Shown one piece after another: positions 36,472 to 45,412 of a stretch of 48,545 nt of DNA. The position numbers and the translations under genes are program-made. Origin of the DNA: Actinomycetes bacterium. Lineage in GTDB: Bacteria > Actinomycetota > Acidimicrobiia > IMCC26256 > PALSA-610. Under the pieces are notes generated by a model that was not told where the DNA came from, did not search any database, and saw only the letters and a program-made list of their open reading frames with translations. The stretch covers positions 1 to 48,545 of the forward strand of contig JAODBJ010000063.1 of assembly GCA_025463905.1 (NCBI GenBank), read 5' to 3'. How positions within the stretch are numbered: the stretch's first letter is position 1; each line of letters opens with the position of its first letter.

Positions 36472-37769
36472 GTTCGGCGCGCGCGACGGCGCTCGAAGCG
36501 CTCGTTCGCATAGACGGTGGCGCGTTCACGCACATCGTCGTGCCGCAACTGCTCGCGCGAAGCCGGCTGTCGCCGCGCGATCGAGCGTCCGTCACCGCAT
36601 TCGTATACGGCGCGGTGCGTATGCAAGGGGTACTCGACGACGCGCTCGCCGGCGTCTCCAAGCGTCCCCTCGGCGAGCTCGACCCGCCGGTACGCGCCGC
36701 ACTGCGCCTCGGTGCGTTCCAGCTGTTCGACGGTGTGGCGCCACACGCGGCGGTGGGGGAGACCGTCAGCGCCGCGCCCGAGCGCGCGCGTTCGTTCGTG
36801 AACGGCGTGCTGCGCGGGCTCGCTCGCACCAACCCGGTTTGGCCGGTAGTCGACGCCGACACACCCGACGCAGACCTCGGCGCGATCACGTCACACCCCG
36901 ACTGGATCGCGCGGATGTTGCTCGAGGCATTCGGTCGCGACGACACCGTCGCGATGCTCCACACCGATAACCGCCCGCCGGCGGTCACGCTGCGGCCGAA
37001 CCCGCTTCGCACCAACACCTCCACGCTCATGGCCCAATTGGGTGAAGCCGGGGTGGGGGCGCGGCCCGGCAACCTGCTGGCCGACTCGATCGTGCTCGAC
37101 GCACCGCGCGACCCCGGTGCGCTCGAGGCGGTGCGCGCCGGCTGTGCCACACCGCAGGATCAGGCCAGCCAGGCGGTGGTGGAAGCGCTCGACCCGCAAC
37201 CCGGAGAGCGTGTCGCCGACCTCGCCGCCGCACCCGGCGGAAAGGCCACGGCCGCGGCCGAGGCGATGGCCGACACCGGCATCGTCGTGGCCGCGGACGT
37301 ACACGCCGGCCGGATCGACCTGGTGCGCGACGGTGCCGCGCGCCTGCGGCTGAACGCGGTCGTCCCCATCGTCGCCGACGGCCGGCGGCCGCCGTTGCGT
37401 GAGCGCTCGTTCGATCGGGTCCTGCTCGACGCGCCGTGCAGCGGCCTCGGCGTGCTGCGCCGCCGGCCGGACGCGCGCTGGCGCATCACCGAGCACGATG
37501 TGCACGAGCTCGCGGAGTTGCAGCGCGACCTTCTTGCCCGCGCGGCGCGGTTGGTGCGGCCCGGCGGCCGGCTGGTGTACAGCGTGTGCACGATCACGGC
37601 GGCGGAGACCCTCGCAATCGACGAGTGGGCGAGCGGCACGCTCGAAGGCTTCGAGGCGCTCGCCCCGCCGGGTGCACCGTGGCGCGCGCATGGTCGGGGG
37701 GCACTGCTGCTCCCACACGATGCCGACACCGACGGCATGTTCGTCTTGTCGTTGCAGGCACCTGGGTAG
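36468..37769 (+). CDS. rsmB: 16S rRNA (cytosine-967-C5) methyltransferase
   Basis: I start at ATG 36468 (MSSARATALEALVRID), giving 433 residues. An N-terminal NusB-like domain (SPRDRASVTAFVYGAVRM, ERARSFVNGVLRGLAR) precedes the Rossmann methyltransferase with DLAAAPGGKATAAAEAM for SAM, the Cys-Cys pair in LLDAPCSGLGVLRRRPDARW and LVYSVCTI. It methylates C967-type cytosine in helix 31 of 16S rRNA. It lies with fmt and rpe, a usual order. Confidence 0.94.
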   Translation: MSSARATALEALVRIDGGAFTHIVVPQLLARSRLSPRDRASVTAFVYGAVRMQGVLDDALAGVSKRPLGELDPPVRAALRLGAFQLFDGVAPHAAVGETVSAAPERARSFVNGVLRGLARTNPVWPVVDADTPDADLGAITSHPDWIARMLLEAFGRDDTVAMLHTDNRPPAVTLRPNPLRTNTSTLMAQLGEAGVGARPGNLLADSIVLDAPRDPGALEAVRAGCATPQDQASQAVVEALDPQPGERVADLAAAPGGKATAAAEAMADTGIVVAADVHAGRIDLVRDGAARLRLNAVVPIVADGRRPPLRERSFDRVLLDAPCSGLGVLRRRPDARWRITEHDVHELAELQRDLLARAARLVRPGGRLVYSVCTITAAETLAIDEWASGTLEGFEALAPPGAPWRAHGRGALLLPHDADTDGMFVLSLQAPG

Positions 37770-37778
37770 CCTCGAACC

Positions 37779-38435
37779 GTGACCGCCAAGAAGATCGCGC
37801 CGTCGATCCTCGCCGCCGACTTCGCGAACCTCGCCGCCGACATCGAGCGCGTTGCGGCCGACGCCGACCTCCTCCACGTCGACTGCATGGACGGCCATTA
37901 CGTGCCGAACCTCACCATCGGTCCGCCGGTGGTGAAGGCATTGCGCAAGCACACCGACCTGCATCTCGATTGCCATCTGATGGTGACCAACCCGCAGGTC
38001 TTGTTGCGGGACTTCGCCGACGCCGGCGCCGACGGCTGCACCATCCATGTGGAGCTCGGCGATCCACGGCCGCTGCTCGAACGCATCCACAACCTCGGCA
38101 TGCGCGCCGGGCTCACCCTCGAACCGGAAACACCGTTCAGCGCGGTGGAGCCCTACCTCGGCGACATCGACGTGCTGCTGGTGATGAGCGTCCGCACCGG
38201 TTTCGGAGGTCAGCCGTTCATCGCGAGTGTGCTCGACAAGGTGCGCGCGGCCCGCCGCGCGATGAGCGAGCGCGGCTTGTCGTTCGAGATCTCGATCGAC
38301 GGCGGCATCAAGATCGAGAACGCCCGGCTCGCGGCCGAGGCGGGGGTCGACATCCTCGTGTCTGGCACCGGCATCTTCGCCCAGCCCGACCCCGCGGCCG
38401 CAGTCCGCCAGATGCGGACCACCGCGTGGGGCTGA
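37779..38435 (+). CDS. rpe: Ribulose-phosphate 3-epimerase
   Basis: GTG start, 218 residues, TIM barrel. APSILAADFANLAADI, LLHVDCMDGHYVPNLTIGPPV, HLDCHLMV, VMSVRTGFGGQPFI and the phosphate-site ISIDGGIK are all present, with metal-binding His/Asp residues. It interconverts ribulose 5-phosphate and xylulose 5-phosphate in the pentose phosphate path. The last 10 bases overlap the next gene in another frame. Confidence 0.95.
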   Translation: MTAKKIAPSILAADFANLAADIERVAADADLLHVDCMDGHYVPNLTIGPPVVKALRKHTDLHLDCHLMVTNPQVLLRDFADAGADGCTIHVELGDPRPLLERIHNLGMRAGLTLEPETPFSAVEPYLGDIDVLLVMSVRTGFGGQPFIASVLDKVRAARRAMSERGLSFEISIDGGIKIENARLAAEAGVDILVSGTGIFAQPDPAAAVRQMRTTAWG

Positions 38436-38914
38436 CGCTGCAGGCGAAGGTGTTAACCGTGTCTGACGGCGTGGCCGGGGGCACCCGCGACGACAAGTCG
38501 GGGCGTGCTCTGGTCGAGCACCTCACGTCGGCCGGGTATTCGGTGGCGGAACACCGCGTGGTCGCCGACGGTGTCGAGTCGGTAGCGACGGCGTTACGTG
38601 AGCTCGCCGCGGGGTTCGAAGGTTTCATCGTGACCACGGGCGGCACCGGCTTCGGACCGCGCGATCTCACACCCGAAGGCACCAGTGCCGCGCTCGAACG
38701 TGAAGCGCCCGGCTTCGTGGAGGCAATCCGGCGGGTGAGCGACAACGACGGCCGCGGCTTCGGGCTGCTGTCGCGTGCCGCGGCGGGCACCATCGGCGCC
38801 GCGCTGGTGTGCAATCTCCCCGGGAGCGCGAGCGGCGCCATCGAAGGTCTCGACGTCGTCCTCCCCGCCGTCCCCCACGCCCTCGACCTCCTCCGCGGCG
38901 GCCACCCCCACTGA
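38426..38914 (+). CDS. MogA/MoaB-family molybdopterin protein
   Basis: The first in-frame start is GTG 38426 (MGLTLQAKVLTVSDG), inside the end of rpe. The 162 residues contain TVSDGVAGGTRDDKSGRAL, the molybdopterin-binding IVTTGGTGFGPRDLTPEGT and LVCNLPGSASGAIEGLDVVLPAVPHALDLL. Family members adenylate molybdopterin. No other molybdenum cofactor gene is nearby; in actinobacteria this gene often stands alone. It ends 14 bases before a long palindrome. Confidence 0.88.
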   Translation: MGLTLQAKVLTVSDGVAGGTRDDKSGRALVEHLTSAGYSVAEHRVVADGVESVATALRELAAGFEGFIVTTGGTGFGPRDLTPEGTSAALEREAPGFVEAIRRVSDNDGRGFGLLSRAAAGTIGAALVCNLPGSASGAIEGLDVVLPAVPHALDLLRGGHPH

Positions 38915-38923
38915 CCGGCCGGT

Positions 38924-38972
38924 GGGCATGCGTCGATAGGGGACATTATTTGTCCCCTATCGACGCACGCCC
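38924..38972. repeat. Palindromic repeat, copy B, long perfect hairpin
   Basis: TGCGTCGATAGGGGACA-TTATT-TGTCCCCTATCGACGCA is a perfect 17-bp stem, extended by GGGC/GCCC past one mismatch. It is related to 2419-2460 (32 of 42 bases over 38928-38969). It sits between mog and the riboflavin promoter and may also stop transcripts. Confidence 0.85.
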
Positions 38973-38996
38973 CCGCGGCGCCAAAAATGGAACGCG

Positions 38997-39024
38997 TTGC
39001 AATTTTCGGCGACGGTGTTACGCT
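38997..39024 (+). promoter_or_regulatory. Candidate sigma70-type promoter for the riboflavin operon
   Basis: TTGCAA, a 16-base spacer and TACGCT. Transcription would start around 39031, about 20 bases before the FMN aptamer. Confidence 0.6.
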
Positions 39025-39050
39025 TTACTCAACAGTCAAGTAAAAAAACT

Positions 39051-39200
39051 GAGCCCTCGGGGTGTGGTGAAAGTCCCGACCGGCGGTGACTGGGCCTGGC
39101 CCAGAAGCCCGCGAACGCACGGCCGCCAGTCGTGCGCCGACCAGGTGAGCGCTCCGGCGCAAGTCCTGGGCCGACGGTAAGAGTCCGGATGGGAGAGGGC
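39051..39200 (+). ncRNA. FMN riboswitch (RFN element)
   Basis: All conserved blocks occur in order: GGTGTGGTGAAAGTCCCGAC, CGGCGGT, AAGCCCGCGA, a variable arm, CCAGGTGAG, GTCCTGGGCCGACGGTAAG and AGTCCGGATGGGAGAGGGCG. It precedes ribD by 73 bases. No U-tract terminator is seen between aptamer and ribD, so control is probably on translation (Shine-Dalgarno AAGGAG at 39262-39267). Confidence 0.95.
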
Positions 39201-39272
39201 GAATGGGGTCGGCGTGAGCATCACGTCCGGCTTGTCGTTCGCGCGCACCTCGGAGGCACCGAAGGAGCAAAG

Positions 39273-40382
39273 GTGCGCGACGACGAGGCAATGGAGCGAG
39301 CGCTCCACATTGCCGCTACCGCGCGCCGTCGTACGGCGCCGAACCCCTGGGTCGGCGCGGTCCTCGTTCGCCACGGAGAGATCGTGGGCGAAGGCGCGAC
39401 GCAACCGCCGGGCGGCGACCACGCCGAGATCGCGGCCCTCGCGGCAGCCGGCGACCGAGCGCAGGGCGCCACCGCCTATGTCACCCTCGAGCCGTGCTCG
39501 CACCGCGGCCGCACCGGCCCGTGCGCCGACGCACTCGTCGCCGCCGGCGTCACCCGCGTCGTCGTTGCGCTCGCCGACCCCGACGAACGGGTGGCGGGCC
39601 AGGGCATCGAGCGACTCCGCGCCGCCGGCGTCGACGTCGTCGATATCGACGGCAACTATCGCGATCAGGCGGCCGCATTGCTCGCGCCGTACCTCCATCA
39701 CCGTCGCACGCACCGCGCCTACTGCGTCGTGAAGGCGGCGACGAGTCTCGATGGCCGGATCGCGGCCGCCGACGGGTCTTCGCGCTGGATCACCGGCCCC
39801 GAGGCGCGCGCCGACGCCCACGAACTGCGCGCCAACGCGCAAGCAATTGTGGTCGGCGCCGGCACCGCGCTCGCCGACCGCCCCGCGCTCACCGTGCGCG
39901 ACGCCGATCCGATGCCCCGACTCGCGCCGCTGAGGGTGCTCCTCGACGCACGCGGCCGGGTGCCCGCCGAGGGTCCGCTGTTCGATTCGAGCCTCGCGCC
40001 CACGCTCGTCGTCACGACGGAAGCCGCGGACGCGCGCACACTCGACGCATGGCGAGCCGCGGGGGCGAAAGTGGAGACGCTCGATCCCGGCGCGGGCGGA
40101 GTGGGTGTCGACCTCGACCGGACGCTCGAATTGCTCGGGCGGCTCGGCGTGTTGGAAGCGTTGGTGGAAGGTGGCGCGGCCCTGCACGGCGCGCTGCTCG
40201 GCCAGGGACTCGCGCAACGTCTCGTTGCGTACATCGCTCCCGGTCTCCTCGGCGACGGGGGCCGCGCCGGCTACGGGATCACCGGCCCGCAAAGCATCGA
40301 TGATTTCGAGCGGTGGCGTCTCGCGTCAGTACGCGCACTCGGCGACGACGTGCGCCTCGACTACGAACCGGTGGTGCGCTGA
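39273..40382 (+). CDS. ribD: Bifunctional riboflavin deaminase/reductase
   Basis: The ORF in the track begins inside the riboswitch; I take GTG 39273 ([21 protein letters not shown]) because AAGGAG lies 5-6 bases upstream. The 369 residues have a deaminase domain with zinc motifs [10 protein letters not shown] and [17 protein letters not shown], then a reductase domain with [23 protein letters not shown] and [12 protein letters not shown]. It does steps two and three of riboflavin synthesis. The stop shares a base with the ribE ATG. Confidence 0.95.
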   Translation: MRDDEAMERALHIAATARRRTAPNPWVGAVLVRHGEIVGEGATQPPGGDHAEIAALAAAGDRAQGATAYVTLEPCSHRGRTGPCADALVAAGVTRVVVALADPDERVAGQGIERLRAAGVDVVDIDGNYRDQAAALLAPYLHHRRTHRAYCVVKAATSLDGRIAAADGSSRWITGPEARADAHELRANAQAIVVGAGTALADRPALTVRDADPMPRLAPLRVLLDARGRVPAEGPLFDSSLAPTLVVTTEAADARTLDAWRAAGAKVETLDPGAGGVGVDLDRTLELLGRLGVLEALVEGGAALHGALLGQGLAQRLVAYIAPGLLGDGGRAGYGITGPQSIDDFERWRLASVRALGDDVRLDYEPVVR

Positions 40383-40990
40383 TGTTCACCGGCATCGTGG
40401 AGGAACTCGGTCGAGTGTGCTCGGTCGTGCCGCGTACCGGCGGTGCGCGCATCGAGATCGAAGCGAAGGTTGTGCTCGAAGACGCACAGATCGGTGCGTC
40501 GATCGCGGTCAATGGGTGTTGCCTCACGGTCGTCGACCTCACCGACGGCGCCTGGGCCGCCGACGCGGTCGTCGAGACCCTCGACCGCACGAACCTCGGC
40601 GCGCTGCGCGCCGGAGACCCGGTCAACCTCGAACGCCCGGTCCGACTCGCCGATCGCCTCGGCGGACATCTCGTGCAAGGTCACGTCGACGCGGTCGGGC
40701 AAATCGCGGCCATCGATCCGCAGTCCGACGGGTCGGTGCTCGTGCGCGTTGCCGCACCCGCGGGCGTGTTGCGGTACGTCGTCGAGAAAGGGTCCATCAC
40801 GGTCGACGGCGTCAGTCTCACGGTTGCCGTCGTTGCCGACGACGCGTTCTCGATCGCCATGATTCCGCACACGCGCGACGTGACGACATTGGGAACCAAG
40901 AACGTCGGTGCGACGGTCAACCTCGAAGTCGACGTCGTCGCGAAGTATGTAGAGAAATTGCTGCCCTCCCGAAGGGAACCGAACTCATGA
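40382..40990 (+). CDS. ribE: Riboflavin synthase, alpha subunit
   Basis: 202 residues from ATG 40382. The two lumazine-binding repeats are visible: [12 protein letters not shown] with [13 protein letters not shown], and [15 protein letters not shown] with [14 protein letters not shown]. It dismutates two lumazine molecules to riboflavin. It overlaps ribD by one base and ribBA by four (ATGA). Confidence 0.95.
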   Translation: MFTGIVEELGRVCSVVPRTGGARIEIEAKVVLEDAQIGASIAVNGCCLTVVDLTDGAWAADAVVETLDRTNLGALRAGDPVNLERPVRLADRLGGHLVQGHVDAVGQIAAIDPQSDGSVLVRVAAPAGVLRYVVEKGSITVDGVSLTVAVVADDAFSIAMIPHTRDVTTLGTKNVGATVNLEVDVVAKYVEKLLPSRREPNS

Positions 40991-42219
40991 CCTTCGACAC
41001 CGTTGAACGAGCAATCGACGCCATCCGGCGCGGTGAGCTCGTGGTCGTCGTGGACGACGAAGACCGCGAGAACGAGGGCGACCTCATCGTCGCGGCGGAG
41101 AAGATGACGCCCGAGAAGATGGCGTTCATGATCCGTTATACGAGCGGTGTGATCTGCCTGCCGATGGAGGGGAGTCGTCTCGACGAACTGAACCTCCCGT
41201 TGATGGTGTCGGGCAGCGACAACACCGAGACGCAGCGCACGGCCTTCACCGTGTCGGTCGACGCGCGCGTCGGTACCAGCACCGGCATTTCGGCCGCCGA
41301 CCGCTGCGCGACCGTGCGCGCAATGATCGACGCGAACACGAAACCCGCCGACATCTCGCGCCCCGGCCACATCTTCCCCCTGCGTTACCGCGAGGGTGGC
41401 GTGCTCAAGCGGGCCGGTCACACCGAAGCCGCGGTCGACCTGGCGCGCATCGCGGGCTGCTACCCGGCCGGCGTGCTCAGCGAGATCGTGAACGACGACG
41501 GCACGATGCAGCGGCTCCCAGACCTCGAAGCGTTCGCCGCTGAGCACGGCCTTGTACTCGTGACGATCGCCGACCTGATCCGCTACCGGCGTCACCGCGA
41601 AAAGTTGGTGCGGCGCGTGTCGGAGGCGCGGATCCCAACCCCGCACGGCGACTTCACCGCTCATGTGTTCGAGAGTTTGCTCGACGGCACCGAGCATGTC
41701 GCGTTCGTGAAGGGTGAAGTATCCGGCAAGCAGAACGTGTTGGTGCGCGTCCACTCCGAATGCCTCACCGGCGACGTGTTCGGTTCCATGCGTTGCGATT
41801 GCGGCGAGCAACTCGAAGAAGCGCTCGAACGCGTCTCGGCGATCGGCGAAGGTGTCGTGGTGTACCTACGCGGCCACGAAGGTCGCGGCATCGGACTCGG
41901 CCACAAGCTGCGGGCGTACCAGTTGCAGGAGCAAGGTCGAGACACCGTGGAGGCGAACCTCGAATTGGGGTTCCCGGCCGACTCGCGCGAATACGGTATC
42001 GGCGCGCAGATCCTGGTCGACCTGGGAGTCACCACGATGCGCCTGATGTCGAACAATCCCGCGAAGTACGGCGGCATCGAGGGATACGGCCTCGAGATCG
42101 TCGAGCGCGTGCCGTTGCGCACCAAGCCGACGCACGAAAACATCGCATACTTGCGAGCGAAGCAGCAGAAGCTGGGTCACCTGCTCGATATCGACGACGA
42201 AGGACTTGGCGGTAGCTGA
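40987..42219 (+). CDS. ribBA: Bifunctional DHBP synthase / GTP cyclohydrolase II
   Basis: 410 residues from ATG 40987. The N-terminal DHBP synthase (1-205) has [19 protein letters not shown] and [26 protein letters not shown]. The GTP cyclohydrolase II half has [21 protein letters not shown] with three zinc cysteines, [11 protein letters not shown] and [21 protein letters not shown]. It supplies both starting branches of riboflavin. TGATG links it to ribH. Confidence 0.96.
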   Translation: MTFDTVERAIDAIRRGELVVVVDDEDRENEGDLIVAAEKMTPEKMAFMIRYTSGVICLPMEGSRLDELNLPLMVSGSDNTETQRTAFTVSVDARVGTSTGISAADRCATVRAMIDANTKPADISRPGHIFPLRYREGGVLKRAGHTEAAVDLARIAGCYPAGVLSEIVNDDGTMQRLPDLEAFAAEHGLVLVTIADLIRYRRHREKLVRRVSEARIPTPHGDFTAHVFESLLDGTEHVAFVKGEVSGKQNVLVRVHSECLTGDVFGSMRCDCGEQLEEALERVSAIGEGVVVYLRGHEGRGIGLGHKLRAYQLQEQGRDTVEANLELGFPADSREYGIGAQILVDLGVTTMRLMSNNPAKYGGIEGYGLEIVERVPLRTKPTHENIAYLRAKQQKLGHLLDIDDEGLGGS

Positions 42220-42692
42220 TGGGGCGTCACAGTGTCGGCGAAGGTCCGCTCGACGCAAAGGGAATGCGGTTCGGCATCGTCGTCGCGCGCTACAACCGCG
42301 ACGTCACTGAGAAGCTCCTGGCGGGCACGGAACAGACCCTGCGCGACCATGGCGTCACCGACGACCATGTGACCGTCGTGTGGGTGCCGGGCGCGTTCGA
42401 GGTACCGCTCATCGCGAAACAGATCGCGCATACCCGTCATGTCGACGCAGTGATCTGTCTCGGCGCCGTCATTCGCGGCGAGACCCCGCATTTCGAGTTC
42501 GTCGCGAGCGAATCGGCGGCCGGAATCATGCGCGTGGCGCTCGAAACCGATATCCCGGTGGTGTTCGGCGTGCTCACTACCGACGACGTGCAACAGGCGA
42601 TGGACCGCACGGGTGGCGCGGTCGGCCACAAGGGCCAAGAGTCGGCGCTCGCCGCGATCGAAATGGTCACGTTGCTCCGCCTGCTGCGCTAG
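42219..42692 (+). CDS. ribH: 6,7-Dimethyl-8-ribityllumazine synthase
   Basis: 157 residues. FGIVVARYNRDVTEKLLAGT, VWVPGAFEVPLIAKQIA, CLGAVIRGETPHFEFVASE, FGVLTTDDVQQAMDRTGG and HKGQESALAAIEM are family signatures. It condenses the pyrimidine and butanone phosphate products of RibD and RibBA, and completes the riboflavin set under the FMN riboswitch. A methyltransferase gene starts 8 bases after its stop. Confidence 0.96.
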   Translation: MGRHSVGEGPLDAKGMRFGIVVARYNRDVTEKLLAGTEQTLRDHGVTDDHVTVVWVPGAFEVPLIAKQIAHTRHVDAVICLGAVIRGETPHFEFVASESAAGIMRVALETDIPVVFGVLTTDDVQQAMDRTGGAVGHKGQESALAAIEMVTLLRLLR

Positions 42693-42700
42693 GCCGGCGC

Positions 42701-43450
42701 GTGGCGAGCGGCGCGAAGTACGACGCGATCGGCCGCACGTACACCCGCACGCGCATCCCCGACCCGCGCATTGCCGCGCGAATCACCGCGAAGCTCGGAG
42801 ACGCGCGGACGGTGTTGAACGTCGGTGCCGGCACCGGTTCCTACGAACCCGTCGATCGCGCGGTCGTGGCGGTCGAGCCGTCGGCGACGATGCTCGCGCA
42901 ACGCCCCCGAGGCGCAGCACCGGCAGCTCGCGCAGTCGCGGAGGCGCTGCCGTTCGCGACGGCCACGTTCGACGCGGCGATGGCGACGCTCACGCTGCAT
43001 CACTGGAACGACCTGGAGCAGGGCGTCGCCGAGATGCGCCGCGTCGCGACGCGCCAGGTCGTGCTGTTCTTCGAACCATCGTGCTCCGACGATTTCTGGC
43101 TCTACGCCGACTACTTCCCGGAGTCCGGCGAAGTCCCGAGCGAACGCGCTCCCGGCGCCCGCCGTCTCGCCGCGTTGTTCGACGTCCGCTCGATCGAGTC
43201 CGTCCCGGTCCCCGCGGACTGCACCGACGGGTTCGGTGCTGCGTACTGGAACCGCCCCGAGGCCTACCTCGACCCTGACGTCCAGGCCGGCATATCGTCG
43301 TTCGCGCAACTCGACGACGCGACGCGAACCGAGAACACGGAGCGGCTGCGCTGCGACCTCGCGAGCGGCGCGTGGGACACGCGCTACGGCTACCTTCGCA
43401 CGCTCGCCGAATACGACGGCGGTTATCGCCTCCTCGTCGCCGGCTCATAA
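42701..43450 (+). CDS. Class I SAM-dependent methyltransferase
   Basis: GTG 42701 starts MASGAKYDAIGRTYTRTRIP, the usual opening of the UbiE-like group. The SAM motif I is VLNVGAGTGSYEPVD, with VAVEPSATMLAQR as motif II and LPFATATFDAAMATLTLHHW as the post-I region. The 249-residue product probably methylates a small molecule; the acceptor is unknown. It sits closely behind ribH and may be co-transcribed, although no link to riboflavin is evident. Confidence 0.88.
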   Translation: MASGAKYDAIGRTYTRTRIPDPRIAARITAKLGDARTVLNVGAGTGSYEPVDRAVVAVEPSATMLAQRPRGAAPAARAVAEALPFATATFDAAMATLTLHHWNDLEQGVAEMRRVATRQVVLFFEPSCSDDFWLYADYFPESGEVPSERAPGARRLAALFDVRSIESVPVPADCTDGFGAAYWNRPEAYLDPDVQAGISSFAQLDDATRTENTERLRCDLASGAWDTRYGYLRTLAEYDGGYRLLVAGS

Positions 43451-43552
43451 GGCCGCGCGTGCAAGGCGAAGCCCCCATCGCCGCGGGCGGGGCCCGAGCG
43501 GCCCGCCGTTCACGGCAAGAGCGGAAGGCATCGCGGTTACTCTGCCGACTCG

Positions 43553-44428
43553 ATGTTGCGCATCGTGCTCCCGAAAGGTTCGCTCGAACGAGCGACGTTG
43601 CAGTTGTTCGAGGATGCCGATCTCGCGGTGAACCGATCCTCTGAGGTCGACTATCGCGCGGCGATCGACGATCCGCGGGTCATCGACGTCACGATCCTTC
43701 GTCCCCAGGAGATCCCGCGCTACGTCGCCGAAGGCCTCTTCGACCTCGGTGTCACGGCACGCGACTGGATCGAGGAGACGAGCGCGGACGTTGTCACCGT
43801 CACGCAGTTGCACTACTCGAAGGCGACCGCGCGCCCGACCCGTATCGTGCTCGCGGTCAGCGGTGATGCCACGTACGAGTCGGTGAAGGATCTGCCCCGC
43901 GGGGTCCGCGTACACACCGAGTATCCGGAGCTCACGCGCCGGTTCCTCGTCGACCATGGGATCGACGCGCAGATCTCCCTCTCGTACGGCGCGACCGAAG
44001 CGAAGATCCCGGAAATCGCCGACGCGGTCGTCGAGCTCACCGAAACCGGCCGTGCGTTACGCGCGGCCGGCCTGAAGATCCTCGACACGATCCTGGTGTC
44101 GCACACCGAGCTGATCGCGAACCCCGTCGCATACGAAGATGCCGAGAAGCGTCGCGCGATGGAACAACTCCAGACGTTGCTCTCCGGTGCGCTCGAAGCC
44201 CGCGGTCGCGTGCTCGTGAAGCTCAACGTCGACGACGCGAACCTGCAGGCCGTCATCGACTTGCTCCCCGCGTTGAAGTCGCCGACGGTGTCGAAGCTCT
44301 TCGGCGAAGACGCGTACGCGGTAGAGACGGTGGTGGCGAAGACCGACATCAACACGTTGATCCCGGCGCTCAAAGAACACGGCGCGACCGGCATCCTCGA
44401 GATCCCGATCGCAAAAATCGTGCAGTGA
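43553..44428 (+). CDS. hisG: ATP phosphoribosyltransferase, long form
   Basis: 291 residues. LRIVLPKGSLERATLQLFEDADL, GLFDLGVTARDWIEE, the PRPP-loop-like ELTETGRALRAAGLKIL and the C-terminal regulatory domain (LVKLNVDDANLQAVIDLLPALKSPTVSKL) identify the long, histidine-inhibited form. It starts histidine synthesis. hisE, which often precedes it in actinobacteria, is absent here. An AT-rich TTACTCT lies about 15 bases upstream of the ATG and may be a -10 element. Confidence 0.96.
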   Translation: MLRIVLPKGSLERATLQLFEDADLAVNRSSEVDYRAAIDDPRVIDVTILRPQEIPRYVAEGLFDLGVTARDWIEETSADVVTVTQLHYSKATARPTRIVLAVSGDATYESVKDLPRGVRVHTEYPELTRRFLVDHGIDAQISLSYGATEAKIPEIADAVVELTETGRALRAAGLKILDTILVSHTELIANPVAYEDAEKRRAMEQLQTLLSGALEARGRVLVKLNVDDANLQAVIDLLPALKSPTVSKLFGEDAYAVETVVAKTDINTLIPALKEHGATGILEIPIAKIVQ

Positions 44429-44646
44429 GCGGGCCGATCGGTGGCCCGATGGACGGCACGGTGAGCGCGTTCGACGAGGGTCGCGGCCGCGGTGTGATTG
44501 CCACTCCCGACGGCGCGGTCTACGAGTTCCACGCCACCCGTCTCGTCGACGGCAGCCGCCGCATCGCGGTGGGTGCGGCGGTGCGGTTTTCGGTCGCACC
44601 CGCGCCGCTCGGCCGGTGGGAGGCCACCGAAATCACGCGGTGCTGA
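44425..44646 (+). CDS. Cold-shock-domain-like mini protein
   Basis: GTG 44425 overlaps the hisG stop (GTGA). The 73 residues read MDGTVSAFDEGRGRGVIATPDGAVYEFHATRL, then VGAAVRFSVAPAPLGRWEATEI, the layout of a cold-shock domain: GxVxxFDxxxGxGxI, an FH pair and a closing GxxVxF strand. Aromatic RNP residues are reduced compared with CspA. It may bind RNA weakly. ATG 44449 is an alternative start. It is convergent with the next gene, 4 bases away. Confidence 0.75.
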   Translation: MSGPIGGPMDGTVSAFDEGRGRGVIATPDGAVYEFHATRLVDGSRRIAVGAAVRFSVAPAPLGRWEATEITRC

Positions 44647-44650
44647 CTCC

Positions 44651-45412
44651 TTAGGTGCGGAGCGGGCCGATTTTGTTGGTGCGACACTTCGCGATCCAGA
44701 GCCAGGTCTCGTACGGCACCGTGAGCGTCCCGCCGGGGAATGCGAGGCGCAGGTGTGCTTCGAGCGATGTGAGGAGCGCGTCGCGGGCGTGCGGTTCGAG
44801 GAGGCCGATGTACGACTTCGACCGCTCGTCGCGCATCCACACGTCGAGTGCCACTTCGCGTCGCCAGGCGACGTCGATCCGCCGCGGCGGGCCGAAACGG
44901 CGAGATGCGGCGACGTCACGGCTCCAGTCGATGTCGCGCTGGCGCCGGTCGTAGCTCGTGGAGTGTTCGAGCAGCCGCTGGTACTGGTCGAACCACGCGG
45001 TGCCGTCGGCGCGCGGATGGCTCCACCATGCGGCCCAGGCGCCGTCGGCGCGCAGCACGCGCGCCACCTCCGGCACCGCGTCGAGCGGATCGAGCCAATG
45101 CCACGACTGCGCGAAGCAACACAGGTCGGCGCAGCCGTCGGCGAACGGCAGGTGGTTGCCGTCGGCAAGCACGGTGTACGCGCCGGCCGCGTTGCGCGAT
45201 GCGTGCTCGAGCATCGGTGCCGAGAGGTCGAAGCCGACAACGTGCGCGCCGAGTGCGACGAGCGCACGGGTGGCGAGTCCTGTGCCTGCTCCGCCTTCGA
45301 GCACGACGCGATTCGCGAGCGAGCCGACGGCCGATTCGAGCGCTTCGTATAGCGCCGGTGGGTACGCGGGCCTACCGTCGTCGTACGCGTCGGCGAGTGG
45401 GTCGAAAATCAG
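44651..45412 (-). CDS. SAM-dependent methyltransferase, probable CTG start
   Basis: The track starts this gene at GTG 45304, but 36 codons upstream remain open and read IFDPLADAYDDGRPAYPPALY, a typical methyltransferase N-terminus, up to the stop TAG of the preceding gene. The first codon after that stop is CTG at 45412, followed by ATT. Motif I is VVLEGGAGTGLATRAL, motif II VVGFDLSAPMLEHA, then LPFADGCADLCCFAQSWHW. With the CTG start it has 253 residues. The acceptor is unknown. It is translated behind the DUF1844 gene. Confidence 0.82.
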   Translation of the reverse strand: MIFDPLADAYDDGRPAYPPALYEALESAVGSLANRVVLEGGAGTGLATRALVALGAHVVGFDLSAPMLEHASRNAAGAYTVLADGNHLPFADGCADLCCFAQSWHWLDPLDAVPEVARVLRADGAWAAWWSHPRADGTAWFDQYQRLLEHSTSYDRRQRDIDWSRDVAASRRFGPPRRIDVAWRREVALDVWMRDERSKSYIGLLEPHARDALLTSLEAHLRLAFPGGTLTVPYETWLWIAKCRTNKIGPLRT

